Below are positions 1 through 15,200 of a stretch of DNA of 64,000 nucleotides, piece after piece. The notes under the pieces were generated by a model. That model was not told the DNA's origin and searched no databases. It was given only the letters and a program-made list of their open reading frames with translations. This stretch comes from Prunella strophiata (lineage: Eukaryota > Chordata > Aves > Passeriformes > Prunellidae): assembly GCA_036583965.1 (NCBI GenBank), contig JAZBQD010000014.1, positions 71,837,108-71,901,107 of the forward strand. The letters are read 5' to 3'. Each line of letters opens with the position of its first letter. The stretch's first letter is position 1. The position numbers were made by a program, and so were the translations under genes.

Positions 1-108
1 CACATCCAATGCTGCAGTCTGCAGGAGATGGATACAGGCAACACATGCTCTTCTGGTTGAGTTTCAAGCTTCACATTTCCATTAAAGAATCTGTGTCTTT
101 CCACCCAC

Positions 109-274
109 CTTGTTTTGGTGCTGTTCCTCTATGGTTTGAGACTTGCTGAAGGGCAGCCTCATTTCCTGTGTGATCCTTTGTAAATAGCTCAGCTGCTTGT
201 CCTTCTCTGCAATAGCCATCAGGTACTGCTCCTTCATGCTGCTGCTCTGCTTTTCCCAGGTGGTCTTCTCCTGT
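109..274 (-). CDS. GOLGB1: GOLGB1 exon 17, last exon in window
   Basis: A 166-nt exon, phase 2 in and phase 0 out at GTGGGT, encoding residues 2902-2957. It contains WEKQSSSMKEQYLMAIAEKD, corresponding to the human giantin segment that ends RMKEQYLMAISDKD. Remaining exons, including the C-terminal anchor, lie to the left of base 1. Confidence 0.94.
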
Positions 275-3200
275 CTGCCCAGCATAAACAAGGGAAGTTA
301 CAAGGAAGTTACCAGTATCACTTATGATGACCAGGTACCCATCTAAGAATGAGCCAAGGGTGATTCGATCATCACCTCATGATAGACACAAAGTTTTATA
401 ACCAAGCCAAACCAAAACAACACACTTAAATACAGGAACCTGAAAAGCAGGTTTAAGGAAGTTTTCTGTATTTGGTTGAACCCTTTGGATTGTTCCATGC
501 TATCCTAAGGTGACTTTTTCACTCTTTCTATGTTCCTGGACATTGTTTTGATCTCAATGTACAGAGTTTTGTCAAGGAAGTCACTGGCAATGCCATTTGT
601 CCCCATAATAATTTCTCTGCACGATCATATGTGCACCAGATGCACAGTACTGATCCCAGCACACCAACCTGAGGCCATCACTTCATGTACAGTATAAAAG
701 CTGCACAGGAAATAAACCTCCTGTTCTTTTGTCAGGATAAATAAAATTTGTAAGATGCTTCAAACTTTAAAAGATCTGAAGTGTTAATTTGAGGGTCAGA
801 AGTTTTTATATCACTCTGGACCAAGATAAGCCATAGACCTTTCCAAAAAGAAAATCCCACCCTTTTCATTCCAGCCTCAGGCATTCTTAAATGGATCTCT
901 GAAACAGCTGAAAGCATCTCCCCCTGTTTTCAGAACAGAGCATATGTATCTGACTAGTTTTAGTCCAGTTGGAGAAGACAATTTTACTAGACTTGAATTA
1001 CAGAGTTAAAAAAATACAAACTAGAAGACATAGAGCAAGTGAAATAAAGGATTAGACAACCATACAAAATTAGTATACTCTAAACTATGATATCAGTGGG
1101 ATAATAAAGGGTGCTCAGCAGCAACCTGGAATGGAGAGTAGTGTGATCATATACATAAGCTCCAATACAAGAAACAGCCTCAGTTTCCTCTCCAACAGAT
1201 GATACTGACCACCACTGGATGAAGGAAATAAAAACAAAAACATCATTGATCTATTTCATACAGGCATTGACCTCCAAGCTGCTGGGCTGTAATTCTGAGG
1301 CAGAAGCTGGACAAGGGAAACGTGTCCTCTCCTGGCCAGGGCAGAGTGCTCAGTGTCACCTGGCACAGTCCAGGCTGAGGTTCTCAGCATTCCCTCCACC
1401 TCTGCCCACAACTGCTCTTTGAGAGAAACAAACACATTTGCAACCTTGCAGAGACAGAAAGCAGACAGACAGCTCACCTGAGCTGCTGGAGCTCCTGCTG
1501 GAGCTCCTGCTGGTACACAGCTCCTTCCTGCCTCAGCTGTTCTTGTAGACGAAGCTGTTTGTCTGCCTCTTGCTCCCACTGCTGCAGCTGTGCCTTTAAG
1601 CAAGAATTCTCAGCAGCTTCCACCCCAACCAGGATGTATTGCTGCTGCAGATTCTCCAGCTCTCTTACCTGGAATTAAAGAGAAACATCATTGTGTGACA
1701 GCTGAGCAAGCATCAGGTTTATTACTTACAACTGTTTAAGAGCATTTCTTACTGTGGTGTCTGGAAGGAGAAAAGGGTCACGTTCAGATGACAGAGGAAC
1801 TAAAAAGGGAATCATCAAACACAGCAGTGTACTAAAAACTGCTCAGAAAAAAAGCCCTCAGACAATTCTATTGGTAATGAGGGCAGTGAGTTTTGAGCCC
1901 TCCCATGAAGATGTGAAATACATTAACAAAAAGACTCCAGGCTACAATACTAATTCTCTTATGCAGAGGAAAACTAAGTGACACAGAAGGAGCTGGTTAA
2001 GCATAACTCCTGAATTAGGTAAACCTACTGTAAACCTGTTTACTGTAAACCAGGAGACTGATAAGTAAAATCCTTTTGGCTCTCCAATTCCAGTCAGGCT
2101 ATAATTAGAAGTAAGTTGTTGTCACACATGCATCACTGCAATTGTTTTTGAAGACAAGATGACATGGCTGACTCTGGAGACAGGACAGTGCTCAATGAGT
2201 GGCAGTGGGACATGACTGTCAAAGTCTCTCTTCTGACCAGCAAGGAGAACTCTGGAACTTGCTGGGCTGCACTGTGCCAGAGACTATACAAACACAGGCA
2301 CATCCAGTGTGCAGGCAAGAATGTCAAAAGTCAGCTGCCAAGAGGAGGAGGAAACTCAAGCCTTTGTTCTAGTCTCTTTTAGAAATCTGACGCAAATCAA
2401 ATGAGCTGACACAGATGTGAACTATGCAGGTTAACAGGGACCTTATTTCCATAATTTCATATTTTAACCTTGGGAAATTAACAATGGAATCACAGCCTCC
2501 ATGCCAGAGAAAATAATACAGATGGCCCATACCAGATCCATCGCGTCTGATGGAGCATGCCCACAAATGCTAAGGTCATTGGGAGGCAACTCCATTACTT
2601 TTGAAAGGTCATGGTGACCCAAGAGGTTCCTGAAGACTAGAAGAAAGCAAATGTCATCCCTGCCTACAAGAAGGGCAAGAAAGAAGAATTGTGAACCTGG
2701 AGTCTGGTCAGCCTCATCTCCATCCTGGTGAAAGCGAGAGAGAAACTAATTTTGGAAACCGTTTCCAGGTACATGAAAAAACAGGTTGGCCAGAGAAGCT
2801 GTGGAATATTTACCAATGGAGATATTCAAAATCCAACAGGACATTGTACAGAGCAACCTATTCCAGCAAGCCTTGTTTGTGCAGGGGGGTTGGACTAGAA
2901 GATCCCTAGAAAATCTCCAGAAGACCTTTGAATCTCAACTATTCTGTGATTCCATGAAGATGCAGCCTGATCTCATCACGTTGCCATTACCAGACCTAAG
3001 CATGCTGAATTTTAAAACATGAACATCCAAACCTCCTGTGGTGCTTAAAGTAAGAGCAGGAAGAGGGTACATGGACTTACTACTCTGTCTCTGTCACTCT
3101 GCAAGGAGGCCAGTGCCTTCTTCAGACTCTGCACTTCCGAAGCAGTGGTGGAAATGCTCCCTTCTGCTTGTTGTTTCACTTCTTCAATCTTACGTGTTTT

Positions 3201-6200
3201 GTCCAATTCATTCAGTAGACGGTCTCGGTCATTCTGCAGGCTTGCCATAGCCTTGGAGAAAGATTTGACTTGGTTGGAAGAGCCTTCCAATTCCAAAGAC
3301 AATTGGAGAAGCTCATCATCTTTAGCTCTGAGCTGCTGATTAAGTTCCTCAATCTGGGCCAAGAGACCTCTTTCATCAATAGCCTTTTGCAGTTCTGTCA
3401 GCTCAGACCTCACCGTATCTCGGTCCCTGACAGTGGAACGTTGCTCCTCTTGTAGCTGAGCCATCTGTTTCTGAAGATTCTGCACTAGACTCTTTTGTTC
3501 CTCTAAGTCTGCAGAATATTTCTGTTTCCAAATATAAAGCTCTTCATTGGCCTGGTCTCGGCTATCCTGAAGAGAGCTCATGGACCTCCCAAAAGACTGA
3601 ATTTGAGCTCTCAAATTTTTGTTTTCATCTGTGACTTCAAGCAATTTCTGTTCCATTTCCATCAAGTCCCGTGCTAACTCTGCTACTCTTTCTTCAGCTG
3701 TTTCAGTTTCGTTCCTCATTATCCCTGCATCATGATGCAGGTGCTTCAATTCCTTCCGAAGCCTGTCCTCAGCCTCTCCCACTCTCTTGGCTGCATCCCT
3801 CTGAACATATTCTAGCTCCCCCTCAAGTTCTCTTATTCTTTTCTGGGAGAGGGAAAGCTCATGACTCAGTTGTTGTACCTCTTTCTCTCGAGCCTTCAGT
3901 TCTGCTTGACACTCCACGATGGGACTCTCCTCATGTAATGCTGCCACCTCACTCTGCACCCGTGACAGAGAGGACTTAAGAGTTTCAATCTCTTGAGACA
4001 TACTGACTTTATCCTCTCTTAAGGCTTCCATGCACTTCCTGAGATCATCCTGAGTATGCTGAGACTCTTTCAGCTGTGTTTCTATGGTTGCCTTCTCATT
4101 TTCCAGAGTTTGGATCTGCTGAAGCTGTATTTTGAGAAGTTGCTTCTGTTGGGAGTCCTTTATTGAAATCACTTGGTTAAGGTCTTCTCTGTACCGCACC
4201 AACTCTGCGTTCAGCTTGGCATTCTCAGAGTTGAGGTCATCCATCTGGCTACTGAAAGTTCTCATTTCTTCCTTGAGCTTGTTGTTTTCAGCAGCAGCCT
4301 CTTGAATTAACTGGTCTTTTTCCAAGATTATAACAAGATGGCGTTCCTCAAGCTGCTTGTAGTCCCTCAGAATGCGGTCTCGGTCGTCCTGCAGAGATGA
4401 CATGGACTTGGTGAAGGAGTCCAGTTGTGCCTTCTGCTGCTTACCTTCTTCTCTGCTTATCTTCATCTTTTCAGTGAGATGATTGAGTTTGTCAAGAAAT
4501 TTGATCTTCTCATTTTCCAAGGCTTTTTTATTGTCTTCCTCCTTACTTAGCCTACACTCCAACTCTTTCATCTCTTCAGAATGTTGCTGCTGTAATTCAG
4601 CTAGAGCAGCCATCACTGCTTCTTCTTTGGCAGACAGCAAACTCATGATCTTTTGATCTTTGACACTGGTTTCTTCATGCAGCTTATTTGTTAGGTCCTT
4701 GGAAGCCTGCAGGTCAGCTTCAAGCTGCTCACAGTTGAGTTTAAAATTCTGGATACTCATCTCTTGTTGCTTGATCACAGTCCCCAGCTCTTCCCTGGCC
4801 AGCTCACATTTGGTGAAGGAATTCTGTAAGTCAGCAAGCTGGTGTCTTAGGCTGCTGATTTCTGACTCCAGTTCCTGCTGTTCATTCTGAGACTTACTGT
4901 ACAGCTCCTGAGACCCCTCAAGCTGAGTCAAAAGCTCTTTTCTTTCCTCCTGCAACATTTCACATGTCTTTTGATGATGCTGAATCTCCTTCCTGCAATC
5001 AGCCTCCCAGTCTTTCTTGTTGCATTCCAGCCTGAAAAGAGAAAAGATTAAGTTGGTCAAAAATTCACAAAGTATCTCAGTATCTAAACCCACACTAACT
5101 CTGTTCTTATACTAATTTAGGAAAGCCACAGAATTTGTTTTACTTAAAGAAAGCAAGCTGGAATTATCTCTCAGTTTAAAATTCAAGATATCTTTTAAAG
5201 TTCTGATTGTACTACTGCCTTAAAGGGGTGGTGGCAAGAGAATATATTCTTTTAAAGTTGTTCATGTCAATACTGAAAAACGCGTTCATTTAAACACTGA
5301 ACGTTATTACCTTCCTGTCATTACATTACTTCTCTTGTCCATTGTAGCTAACAATAAAAAAAACCCCACGCAACCCCACAATGAAATTGCTGTTCTGATA
5401 CTTTTGATGTCCATTTAATGCTTCATCGTGCAAAGATACAGCATATATATATAAAACAATTTTACTCATGTAAGAATGGTTCAGTTTTGAATTTTGGAAA
5501 TACAGAGATATACACATTTTGATAGGTTTCCATAGCTCTATCTTTCCCTTAAAATTTATTTTGGGACTAAACTGAAATTATGTATCTCAATGCTCTCTTG
5601 ACTTCTCAATGCAAAAACTCCGTGCAAAAGAAACTCTTTAATTAATCTGAAATTTGAAATACTCTGGAGAGCAATCAGATGGTGAGTGCTTGTCACAGAG
5701 AACAGATTTAACACAGGTATCCTAAGGACATGAAGAAGGACTATTCCAGAGTGATCACTCCTTGTGCAGATAACAAATACAAAGTAACCCTTTCCTGATA
5801 AACCTCCCCTGACACAGCTTATTTACCTGGATATATGAGTCTGGAGTTCTTCCACACGCACGGTCATGTGTTTCACCTGGTCCTGTAGCGCAATACAAGC
5901 TTCCTCTTTTGAACGTATTTCTTCTTCCTTCTTTTGAATAGTTTCAGTGAATTTCTTCTCCCATGTTTTTGATTCATCTATCACTCTATCCCTATCATCC
6001 TGAAGGGAAGACATGCTCCTAGTGAAGGCTGCAAGCTGGGCTAGTGTTTTGTTTAGATTGCCTTCCAGTTGCTTGGCTTCTTGATCCTTTGTCTTCAAGG
6101 AGTCTTGCAGATCACCAACTGTTGTTTCCATATGGTCTTTCTCCCTCTGCAATGTTGCCAGCTTCGCTTCCAGGTTTCTGATCTCCTTTGAGTGCTTGTC

Positions 6201-9200
6201 TTTTTCCTGTTCCAGTCTTCTCTCAAAGTCCTCATCCTTTTTCTTCATTTGAATTTTAATTTTCTCTTTGTTTGCTTGCAACTCTTCTTTCACTTTGATA
6301 CTCTCAGCTAGAACCCTTGCTGCCTCACTCTGAGTGTCATCCAACACTACTCTGCAGTGAGCAAGCTCTGTCTGGGCTTTCTTGGTGTCTTCCACTGCTT
6401 TAGCTGAAGTTTCTTTGGCTGCTTCTACCTCTTTCTGAGTCTCACGCTGCAGAAATTCCAGAGCTTTAACAGTTCTTTCTAAACTACTGTTCTTTTCCTG
6501 GCTTTTGATACAGTCCTTCTGTAGCTGCCTAATCTCCTGCTGTTTCTGTTTCAGCAGCTCTTGAAGCTCCTTTATATGTGTACTGCTTTCTCCTCTCCAA
6601 TTGTATTTTAGCTTTTCTACAAATTCCTTTTGCTTTTCTGAACTTGCTTTGCTTTTCTCCTTTGCCATCTGACTTTTCTCCTCCTCCAGTTCATGCATCA
6701 TTCTCTGCAAACTCTGAAGCTCATGTTTCAGTTGATCATTTTTGATTTGGAACTCTGTTGCATCTTGCTGATAGTTTCCAATACTTCCATTAAGTTCTGC
6801 CAGCTGATTCATGAGCCTTTCTTCCAAGTCATCTTTTTCAGCCTCTAGAGCATCCTTCAGTGCTGTCATTCTGACCAGGTCGTCTCTGGCTTCTTGGACC
6901 ATTTGCTCCATCTTTGCTACTGTAGCCTGCAGATCATTCACTTCATGGACTTTCTCTCCCATTTGGTGCTCTAAAGCCCTTTTCTCATCTGTTAACATCT
7001 CAACACACCTGTGGATGTCATCCAGCTGTTGCTCTGAAGCCCTTCTATTATCTTCCATCTCTGTGATTCGCTTGGTGAGCTCAGCTATTTGCTGTCTGTA
7101 GAGACCAGGATCCTCACAAGGTCTATCACTTTCAAATGCCTCTTGTTCCAGCTCTGCAGCAGGAGGCTCTGGTTGAAAAGTTACGTCCACTTGATTTTCA
7201 GACTCTTCCGTTGGTAATAGTGTGGCAATTGCCTTATTAGTTTCTTCCCCTGCTGTCTGCTGGGCAACATACCTGTCTACAAGTTCTCTGCTTTCCTTCA
7301 GCTTAGATTCTGTTACCTGCAAAAGGCACTTCAAATCCACAATCTCTTGATTAAGAGACTCCTTTTCAGCCACTACTGTCTCAAGCTGAGTAGAAAGAGA
7401 CTGGCACTCTCTCCTAGAGTACTCCAGATCTTCTTTCAGGCTAGTGTTTGTAAAGCTGTCTCCAGTCCCGTGCAGCTTTCCATCTGTAAAATGCATCTCT
7501 GCTCTAAGCTTCTCATTCTCCTCCTCTAGTTCCAGGATCTTTTGTTGCTTTGATTTTGCAAATTTCCTCATTTTCTCCTTCATTTCATCAATTTCCTGTC
7601 CAGCTTCCTGTAGCTGCTTATCTGTTTCCTGTTTTTTTGCTTCAGCCCCTTTTAGCTGAATGAAAATTTCCTGCTTTTCCTGCCTAACAGTTTCCAACAC
7701 ACGCTGAATTCGCTCAGCCTCATTACTCACATTCTCATATGACTGCAGCAGAGTTTCATATTCTCCCTGAAGCTCCTTGTACTTCTCATGCCACTCAGAA
7801 TTCTCAGTGGCTTGAAAGCTCTTCAGTGATTCCACCTCCTTCTCCAGCTTCTCCTTCTCTAGAACAACTCTGTCCACATTAAGTGTAAGGTTTTTACAGC
7901 ATCCATCAAGATTCTGATTTTCTCTAAGTAGCTTATCAATTTCTGCAGTAAGTTTTTCTCGCTCTCCAGTGAGGCACGCTAACTTTTCTGTTAAGGTATC
8001 TGTTTCTTTAACATGGCCACATATTTGGCTTTCCATATTTGTCAGCTTGACAGAAAGACTGTCAATAGTAATTTTAGCATTAGCCAGCTCTTCTTTTAGA
8101 GATTTGCTCTCCTTTAGTGCCTCTTTTCTAGAGATAAGTGCTGCTTGCAACTTTCTCTGCATTTGATTCTTCTGCTTAGCTGCTTCCACATTGTCCTCTT
8201 GCTTCTCCTGAATTTCAAGCATCTCTGTTTGTAGTCGCTTGCTTTGCTCCTCATGCACCTGAGCCTGAGCTTCCAACTGACTACACAGTCTTTGGACTGT
8301 GTCCTCTTTTTCCAGCAATTGTGCCTGCACATTATTGAGAGTGTCGTTTTTCTCCTTTAACTGCTGGTTAAGAAATTCCATTTCTTCATCCTTTTGATGC
8401 ACAAGAATTTTCAAGTCTTCCAGACTGGCCACTCCAGAAATTTTTCCTTGATTCTCCTCCAATTCTGTCTGAAGACTTGCTCCCTTAGCTTCAGCTTGGT
8501 CAGAGGTTCTCTTCAGCCCTTCTATCTCTACAAACAACTGTGCTATGTGCTGTTGCAAATCAAAGATTAATTCTGATTTGTGAGCAAGCTCCCTTTGCAT
8601 ATGGCTGATACTGCATTCCAATTTCTCTTTCTCCGTCTGCAATTTGTCAAGGTGTTTTTTCCACTCTTCCTCAGAAATATCTGCAACTTGTACAAGCTTG
8701 TTATGTGTTGTATCTTCTGCTTCCATGCATAAAGAATCCAACCTACCCTGACTCCCAAAAACACTCTCTGCTGATCCTTTCTGCTCTAGGAGCTGTCTGA
8801 GCTGAGCCTGGATGCTGTCTTTCTCTTTGCTTTGCTGATCAAATTGTTCTTGCAGGATGTTGTAATCATCTTTTTGCTGCTTCAATTGTTCTCTGTGATG
8901 CCTGTCTTTTTCTTGAGCCTTTTTTATAGTGTCTTTGCGAGATACGAGAGCTTCTTGAAGCTTTTTTTGAAGTTGTTCTTTTTCTTGTTCAAGAACTGAA
9001 ATTCTTTCTTTAAGAGCAGCCTTTTGTTTTTCTTCCAGATTTGTACCTGCTGAACTATGTTTCTCATTTTCTTCATCATCTTCTGGGCTTTCATCAGTTT
9101 CAGTTACTTTGTCAGGAATTGTCTCATGCTCCATGATTTCATCTTTAACCGAAGCAGTGTTTGCCTTATCTTGCAAGTTTTGCCTCATTTCCTCAATCAC

Positions 9201-12200
9201 TGCCTGCAGTTGTGCTTCAGTAGTTTCTTTTTCCTTCTGGATGTTCTGCAACTCAGATTCCTTTTCAAAAAGCAGCTGAATTAGATAGTCCTCACGGGGC
9301 TGGTTTTCAAGACCCATTTCTTTGCTGATCATGCTTCTCACATCTTCCTCCCCTGCAGCTGCCTGAGCCACTGAGGTTTCAGATTTTTGTTCTCTGCTCA
9401 GTTGTTCTAATTCATTCTCCAATCTAGTTACCTTCTTCAGAAGCTCCTTCCTGTTCACAAGTACTGCTTGCAGCTTCCGCTTTACTTGCTCATTTTCTTT
9501 TCTCAGAAGTTCAACTTGATTTACTAATTCCTCATTTTCTTTACTTACTGCTTCTGCCTCATTCTGCTGCTTGGATACCCCACACTTCAGACACGTATCT
9601 TTTGCTCCTATGTTCTGTTCTTTTTCTTCCTGGGCTTTTAATAACAGACTTGTCTGCTCCTTAAGACTCTTCAGCTCATTTCCTAGAGAAAATTTCTCTT
9701 CATTCAGCAGGACCATTTTCTCAGACATGCTGACACTGATCTCTGCCATCTGTTGGTCCTTTTCCTGCAAGGCTTGTTGCAGGCTCTCTATAGACCTGGT
9801 GTGCTCAGCAACAAGCTGTTCCAGGCTTGCTGCCTCGTGTCCCTTTAAGGTTAATTTGTGGGAAAGCTCTTCCATCTCTGCTGTATTCTTCCTCAAAAGT
9901 TGTCCTAGATCAAGTACTTCACATTCCTTTGCCTCAACCTGGCTTCTCAGATCCTTTAGTTGCATGTCCTGGTCAGAAAGCTGAAGCTGTGCTTCATCCA
10001 AGTCCTTTTGCAAAGCTTCAATTTTTATATCCTTGGATTTAAATTCATTTTTAAGGCTCTGTATTTGCTCTCTTAGAAGACTGCTTTGACTGTCTGACAG
10101 TCTCTGCTTTTCTGAAAGAGCTAGCTCTTCCTTCAGTTGCTTCACTTGCTCCTTCAGTTCTGTTATGGTAGAAAGTTCTTTGGCCTGACACAAGAGCTGA
10201 TCTTGTTCTTCAGTCAAAACACAAAAACTGTCCGGATCCTCTCCTTTTTTCCTGTATTCCTCAGCCAACTGGTTTAGCCTATTTATTTCTGCACATTTTT
10301 CTCCTAGTTCTTTCCTAAAGGATTCTTCTGATTTCTGCGGAATTATTTGCAGTTCTGTAATTTGGTTTTGTAACTTGATCAGCTCTTGAGATTGAGAGGC
10401 GCCAGGGCTTCCCTGAGGCTCTTCTTGGAAGCTTCCATTTTCCTGAAGAAAGCCAATTTGCTGCATTTCTGTTTCTCTCAGTAATGAGACACTCTGTGTA
10501 TTTGAAGCCTTCTGCTCCTCCCTCTCCAGACACTCTATCTGTGAATTCTCTTCCAGCTGGTTAGCTTCTGTCTGGCTGCCTGTAGAAGTTTGGCCACTGG
10601 GGCCCTTGAGCTGGCTTTTCAGAAAAGTTATTTCTTCTTGGGCTTCTTTCAGTTCCAGCAGCAAAACTGACAGCTCCTTCTGTTTCTCTGCAGCAATATA
10701 GTCTAGAAATCCAGGTGGACAACTTTCCTCAGTAAACTGCTTGCTTCTATTGGTAAAGCCATCTGTTCTTGCCTAAAAGAAAATAGTAGGCATTATTTTT
10801 CCTTTGAATCTTGTGAAAGGGCCACTTCTGTAAGTATCTGCTTTCCACATTTTGTAGCTTTTGTAGCTGTCTCAAGCTGGCTTCTGCAATAAATAGAAGC
10901 CTTGCTAACAACAGGGGGACTCTGTCTTGGCAGTGGGGGGTGGACTAGGTGACCTCCAGAGGTTCCTTCCAACCCCAACGATTCTGTGATTCTGTGACTT
11001 CCCAGGTCACTTCTGCTAATTTCGGTTCCTGAAGTTGCAGCACGAAAGATTCTGGTTTCAGGATCAGACCATAACAAACAACTTCCTATTTCCTGTTTTC
11101 CCCTTCTCTCTTGATTGCAGGATAGTATGACTCTGAACTGTTTAAGTTCTCCTGTGATTCTAACAAGCCCTTTAGTGTACTTAACCAGTCACATTTTCAT
11201 GGCATCCTATTGATAGCCTCTGAATAAGGAGGTTTTGTCCCCTATTTGATCTGTCCATTTAACATGGCAAAGAAGCAGGATAGAAGCCCATATTCCAATC
11301 TGCGTCCATGGCCAAAGCGAAAGCACTAGACAAAGCACCTGGAACAAAGTACGTGGCTTTTTCCAAATAACTATCTTTAGGTTTCTTCCCATCCCCCAAA
11401 ACAGATTACAAAAGAAAAGCACTCCCAAATCCTCCCCAGACAGCTTGGATCAACAGCTCACCAATAAGTCAACATGCTGCACTGTAAAGACTTGGAGGAC
11501 AGAAACAGTTTATGGGGAACCATTAAAGGAGAGCTGCTCTTAAAAAGTCTGTTGTCATAATGAAACAATCACTTTAAGTCACAGGAGGTTAAAGAGACAA
11601 CTCTTTGAGGCTTCTAAACTAAATTAAAGTTTTTGTATCTGCAAATGCATACAATACTGAGACCAAAAGGGCTTTGGACTACATTTGTACCTCAGAGAGC
11701 ATGGAAGTGTCACCAAAAGGCTTTTGCATTTCAGAATTCACCAGCTCTCCTGACACACCTAGTGAGAAAAGGAACACTTGTCACCATCAGTGCAACAATT
11801 TGCAGGTAAAGTCAGTGGGTAAGTGAAGGGACAAAAGATGGGACCAGAGCTTCTGTAGAAGGTGAGAAAAGACAAAAAAAAAAAAAAAAACCCAAAAAAC
11901 CCCCCAAAAAATAACAACAACAAAAAACAAACAAACAAACAAACCCAACCCAGAGTTTGAGTCTATGCAGTGCACAGACATCCTGTTTTGGTTTAACCCC
12001 AGCCGGTAATTCAGACGCTGCAGCATGGCTCTGTGCAACCCCCTGTGTTGCTTTATCACCTGCACACAGCACTTCTGACCCCTGCAGAAGGATGGAGAGC
12101 AAAGAGACAAGAGAACCAGGTAACAGACTGGTTTGATTGCTTTTTTTTTCCATGTGGGATGTGGCATGGAATTCCAGACACAAAAACACATTTACTGGCC

Positions 12201-15200
12201 TGCAGAGAAACACACAGTTCTTAATTTTATCTTAATTCTCTTCTGTGCCTTATACATCAGTCTTTGCATCTACAAACACACTCCTTCAAACTCCTCTCTC
12301 TTTCTAACCTTCTTTCTAACCTTAGCAACCACTTTTTTCTTCCCTTCTGGTATATCCTACCCATTCCACATTAGAATGTTCTCTTCTACCTCATGTAAAT
12401 CTTTTCTGCCTTCTGTAGATTATCATCTTTAGATTCTGACCTCAGAGTTTCTCTTTCTAAATCATCTTCAGATTTGTCCCTGAAACTCCTCTAATTTTCA
12501 CAATTTTCTTGTCACATGCCTTATTCTGTGTCCTCACCTGTAGAAGAAGAGTAGTCTACATAAGAGGCTGGAGCTTCCACAGTCCACAAGTCTTGCAATT
12601 TTGCCTCAGCACCAATATTCTTATTCTGTGGAATAAAGAAAAAACACTGACCTTTGAGCCAGGATCCTGATATGAGGAGACAGCTCTCTTAGCTGTCTAC
12701 TGCTCTGCCAGCTCCAAGAAAAACCTACCCAAGTCTGGACACAACTCTGAAGCCCAATGAAAATAAATAAATAAATCAATAAATAATGAAAAAGAGATTG
12801 ATTTTGATGTTAAGCAATAGACTAAGACATATCTCAGCAGATTACCACATCAATGGGTGAAATGATCTAAATAACTTCCTTCCCACCTTGAGATGATTTC
12901 TCTTCCATCTTCACTACTTCAAAGGGACTAACTACAGTATCATAACCTTTCACTGACCACCCAAGCAGAGAAGGTGAGAAGTCACATGTCTGTCAGTCTA
13001 TGCCTCACTGCTCCAGCAGATAAAGAACCTGGAGCTTTCACAATAAAGTTATGCTAGGCTCTACCACACAAACAAACCAATAAAACCCCACAAGAACCTT
13101 TTAACTGTTAGATGGGTTTGGGTAACTGTATTATTTGGCCTAAAGCCATGGGTCAGGTGCACAAATGGTAGGAATAGCTGTCCAAGTGTAAAAACTTAGA
13201 TGTAAGCTATTTAGCTGGACTCTTTTTATAATGAAGACATTGAAATGGACAATTACAGGGCTATTTCCATTGACCCATTTTCAACATTCACCTTGTTGCA
13301 GGTGAGTCATAAGCTAAAGAACCCATTTTTTCCACTGTCTATAAAGGGGCAGTAGAAAATAGTTCAAATGCTTATATGTGGCCTTGTAAAGCCTACGTGT
13401 GTGGGTGTGTGTGCATTCCCACTGATCTACCAGCTCACAGCTTGCAAGCAGTTGGAAGTTGGATGAATGACTCAAAATGCTTCTCCGGTTCCAAATATCA
13501 ACTTTTACCTTAATACTTCACAGTAATATACAAATCCTCTGATAGAGAGGAATGTATTACATAAAACACAGCATTAAACTTCCCCCTGTGGACAGGATGG
13601 GCCAGCAGAGCAGGCTGCAGAGAGCCAGACCTTGCTCTAAGCTGACAATCAATTCCACAGCAAATCCTCAGTACAGATACACAGAGGCTGTCATCTCCCT
13701 CCCCATGCTGAACATAAGGCCAAGCAGCAGGTTCCTAATCCTGCATTCTTTCCAACAACAGCCTAACTGCACTTGCACCTGCAGATGGACACACTGGGGC
13801 AGCACAAGGACAGTGCCCACCTGTCCCCACTCACGGAGAGCACACAGCTCCCCCAGTCAGTCAGCCAGGTGCCCATCAGGGCAGTGGGAATGGTTTAAAA
13901 GGCATCTTATATAATGACTGCTGAGCCTTTGGAATTTTATTTCCAGAGACCTGTCTCAGATTAGCCCATAGTTCTGCTGAAAAACTAACTCACAACAGGT
14001 AGAAAATAGCACAAATGTGGACTGGATGGATGAAGGACACAAGAAACGCACACAGCCGGCAAAGGGAAACACAGTCTGTTACTAACACAGTGCAAGCTGT
14101 ATTTGGAAGCTATTTTTGTCTTTCACCATTAATCCAGTTAATAATAACTTTCAAAGAGGATTGGTAAAAAAGACCATGACAGCTTAGCTGTTTTAAGGCC
14201 AGTCCTTGACCTATTTTAGTTTTAGCTTATTTCAGTTGCTTAATCATTACCTGTTCTGCATCTTCTGTGACCATCACAGCTTCCTGCTGAGACTCTCGGA
14301 TAACAAGTTGCAAATGTGGTGTTTCTGAAACATTCAAACACAAAAAATTTCTTTGAAACTTAAGACTTTGCTTTAGACAGCAACAGGGTATTCTTCCAGG
14401 AGCTTTTGAGAAAGGACACATGATTGCTAATAACACTGATGTAGTGGAGATATGTACTGTCATGGGATAATGTGGGTTTGTTTTTTTTCAGAGGCAACCA
14501 CACAACCAACATGCTCTTTTAAGCAGCTTTTAGAAAAGAGCAATTGTTGTCATACAGACATACTGAAAGACAGGTAATAGAGATTCAAGTTTTAAGAAAC
14601 ATTTTTATAAAGGAGAGGAAAGGAAGAACTATTGTAGCAAAACATTTCAAATTTCATTTGGAAAAAATAAAATGAGAAATTGTTATAAATGTACAAGAAA
14701 AATACATTCTAATTTATCTCAGTTCTAATCAATGTATTAGGTGATACCTCAGCTTTTTAGCACAGGAGCCAGTAAAACAACGAATACTGTGTCTTCCCCA
14801 GAAATACCAACTTAGAAGCATTAAAAAACAGGCCCCATTTTTGTGAACATGTTAACTAGCAACGATGGTATGAAAAATAGGTTAATATATATGCAAAATA
14901 AAACTCAGGACCAAGTTAAACAGTTCTCTAAGGAGTATGAATTTCTGTACTTTTCACTTCTGAGCATGCAGAGAGGACACACATACCATCAACATATAGT
15001 ACAAGGTTTTCTTCTGTTCTCCTTTAAATACTTTTCTATGTACAATTGATTATACAAAACTGTATTTGCTAAGTACTATGGAAGCTGAGGAAGCTCAAAT
15101 GAATATTTTGTGAATTCTAACAATTGGAAGGCAGTCTGTGCTTTCTGTGATAATGGCTTTCCTTTATTGATCCATATTCTACTGTAGTCTTTCCACCAAG

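Noticed and set aside
6811..10042. Plus-strand frames opposite GOLGB1 exon 14
   Set aside because: Shadows of the coiled-coil codon bias; Ser/Phe/Leu-rich translations without homology.
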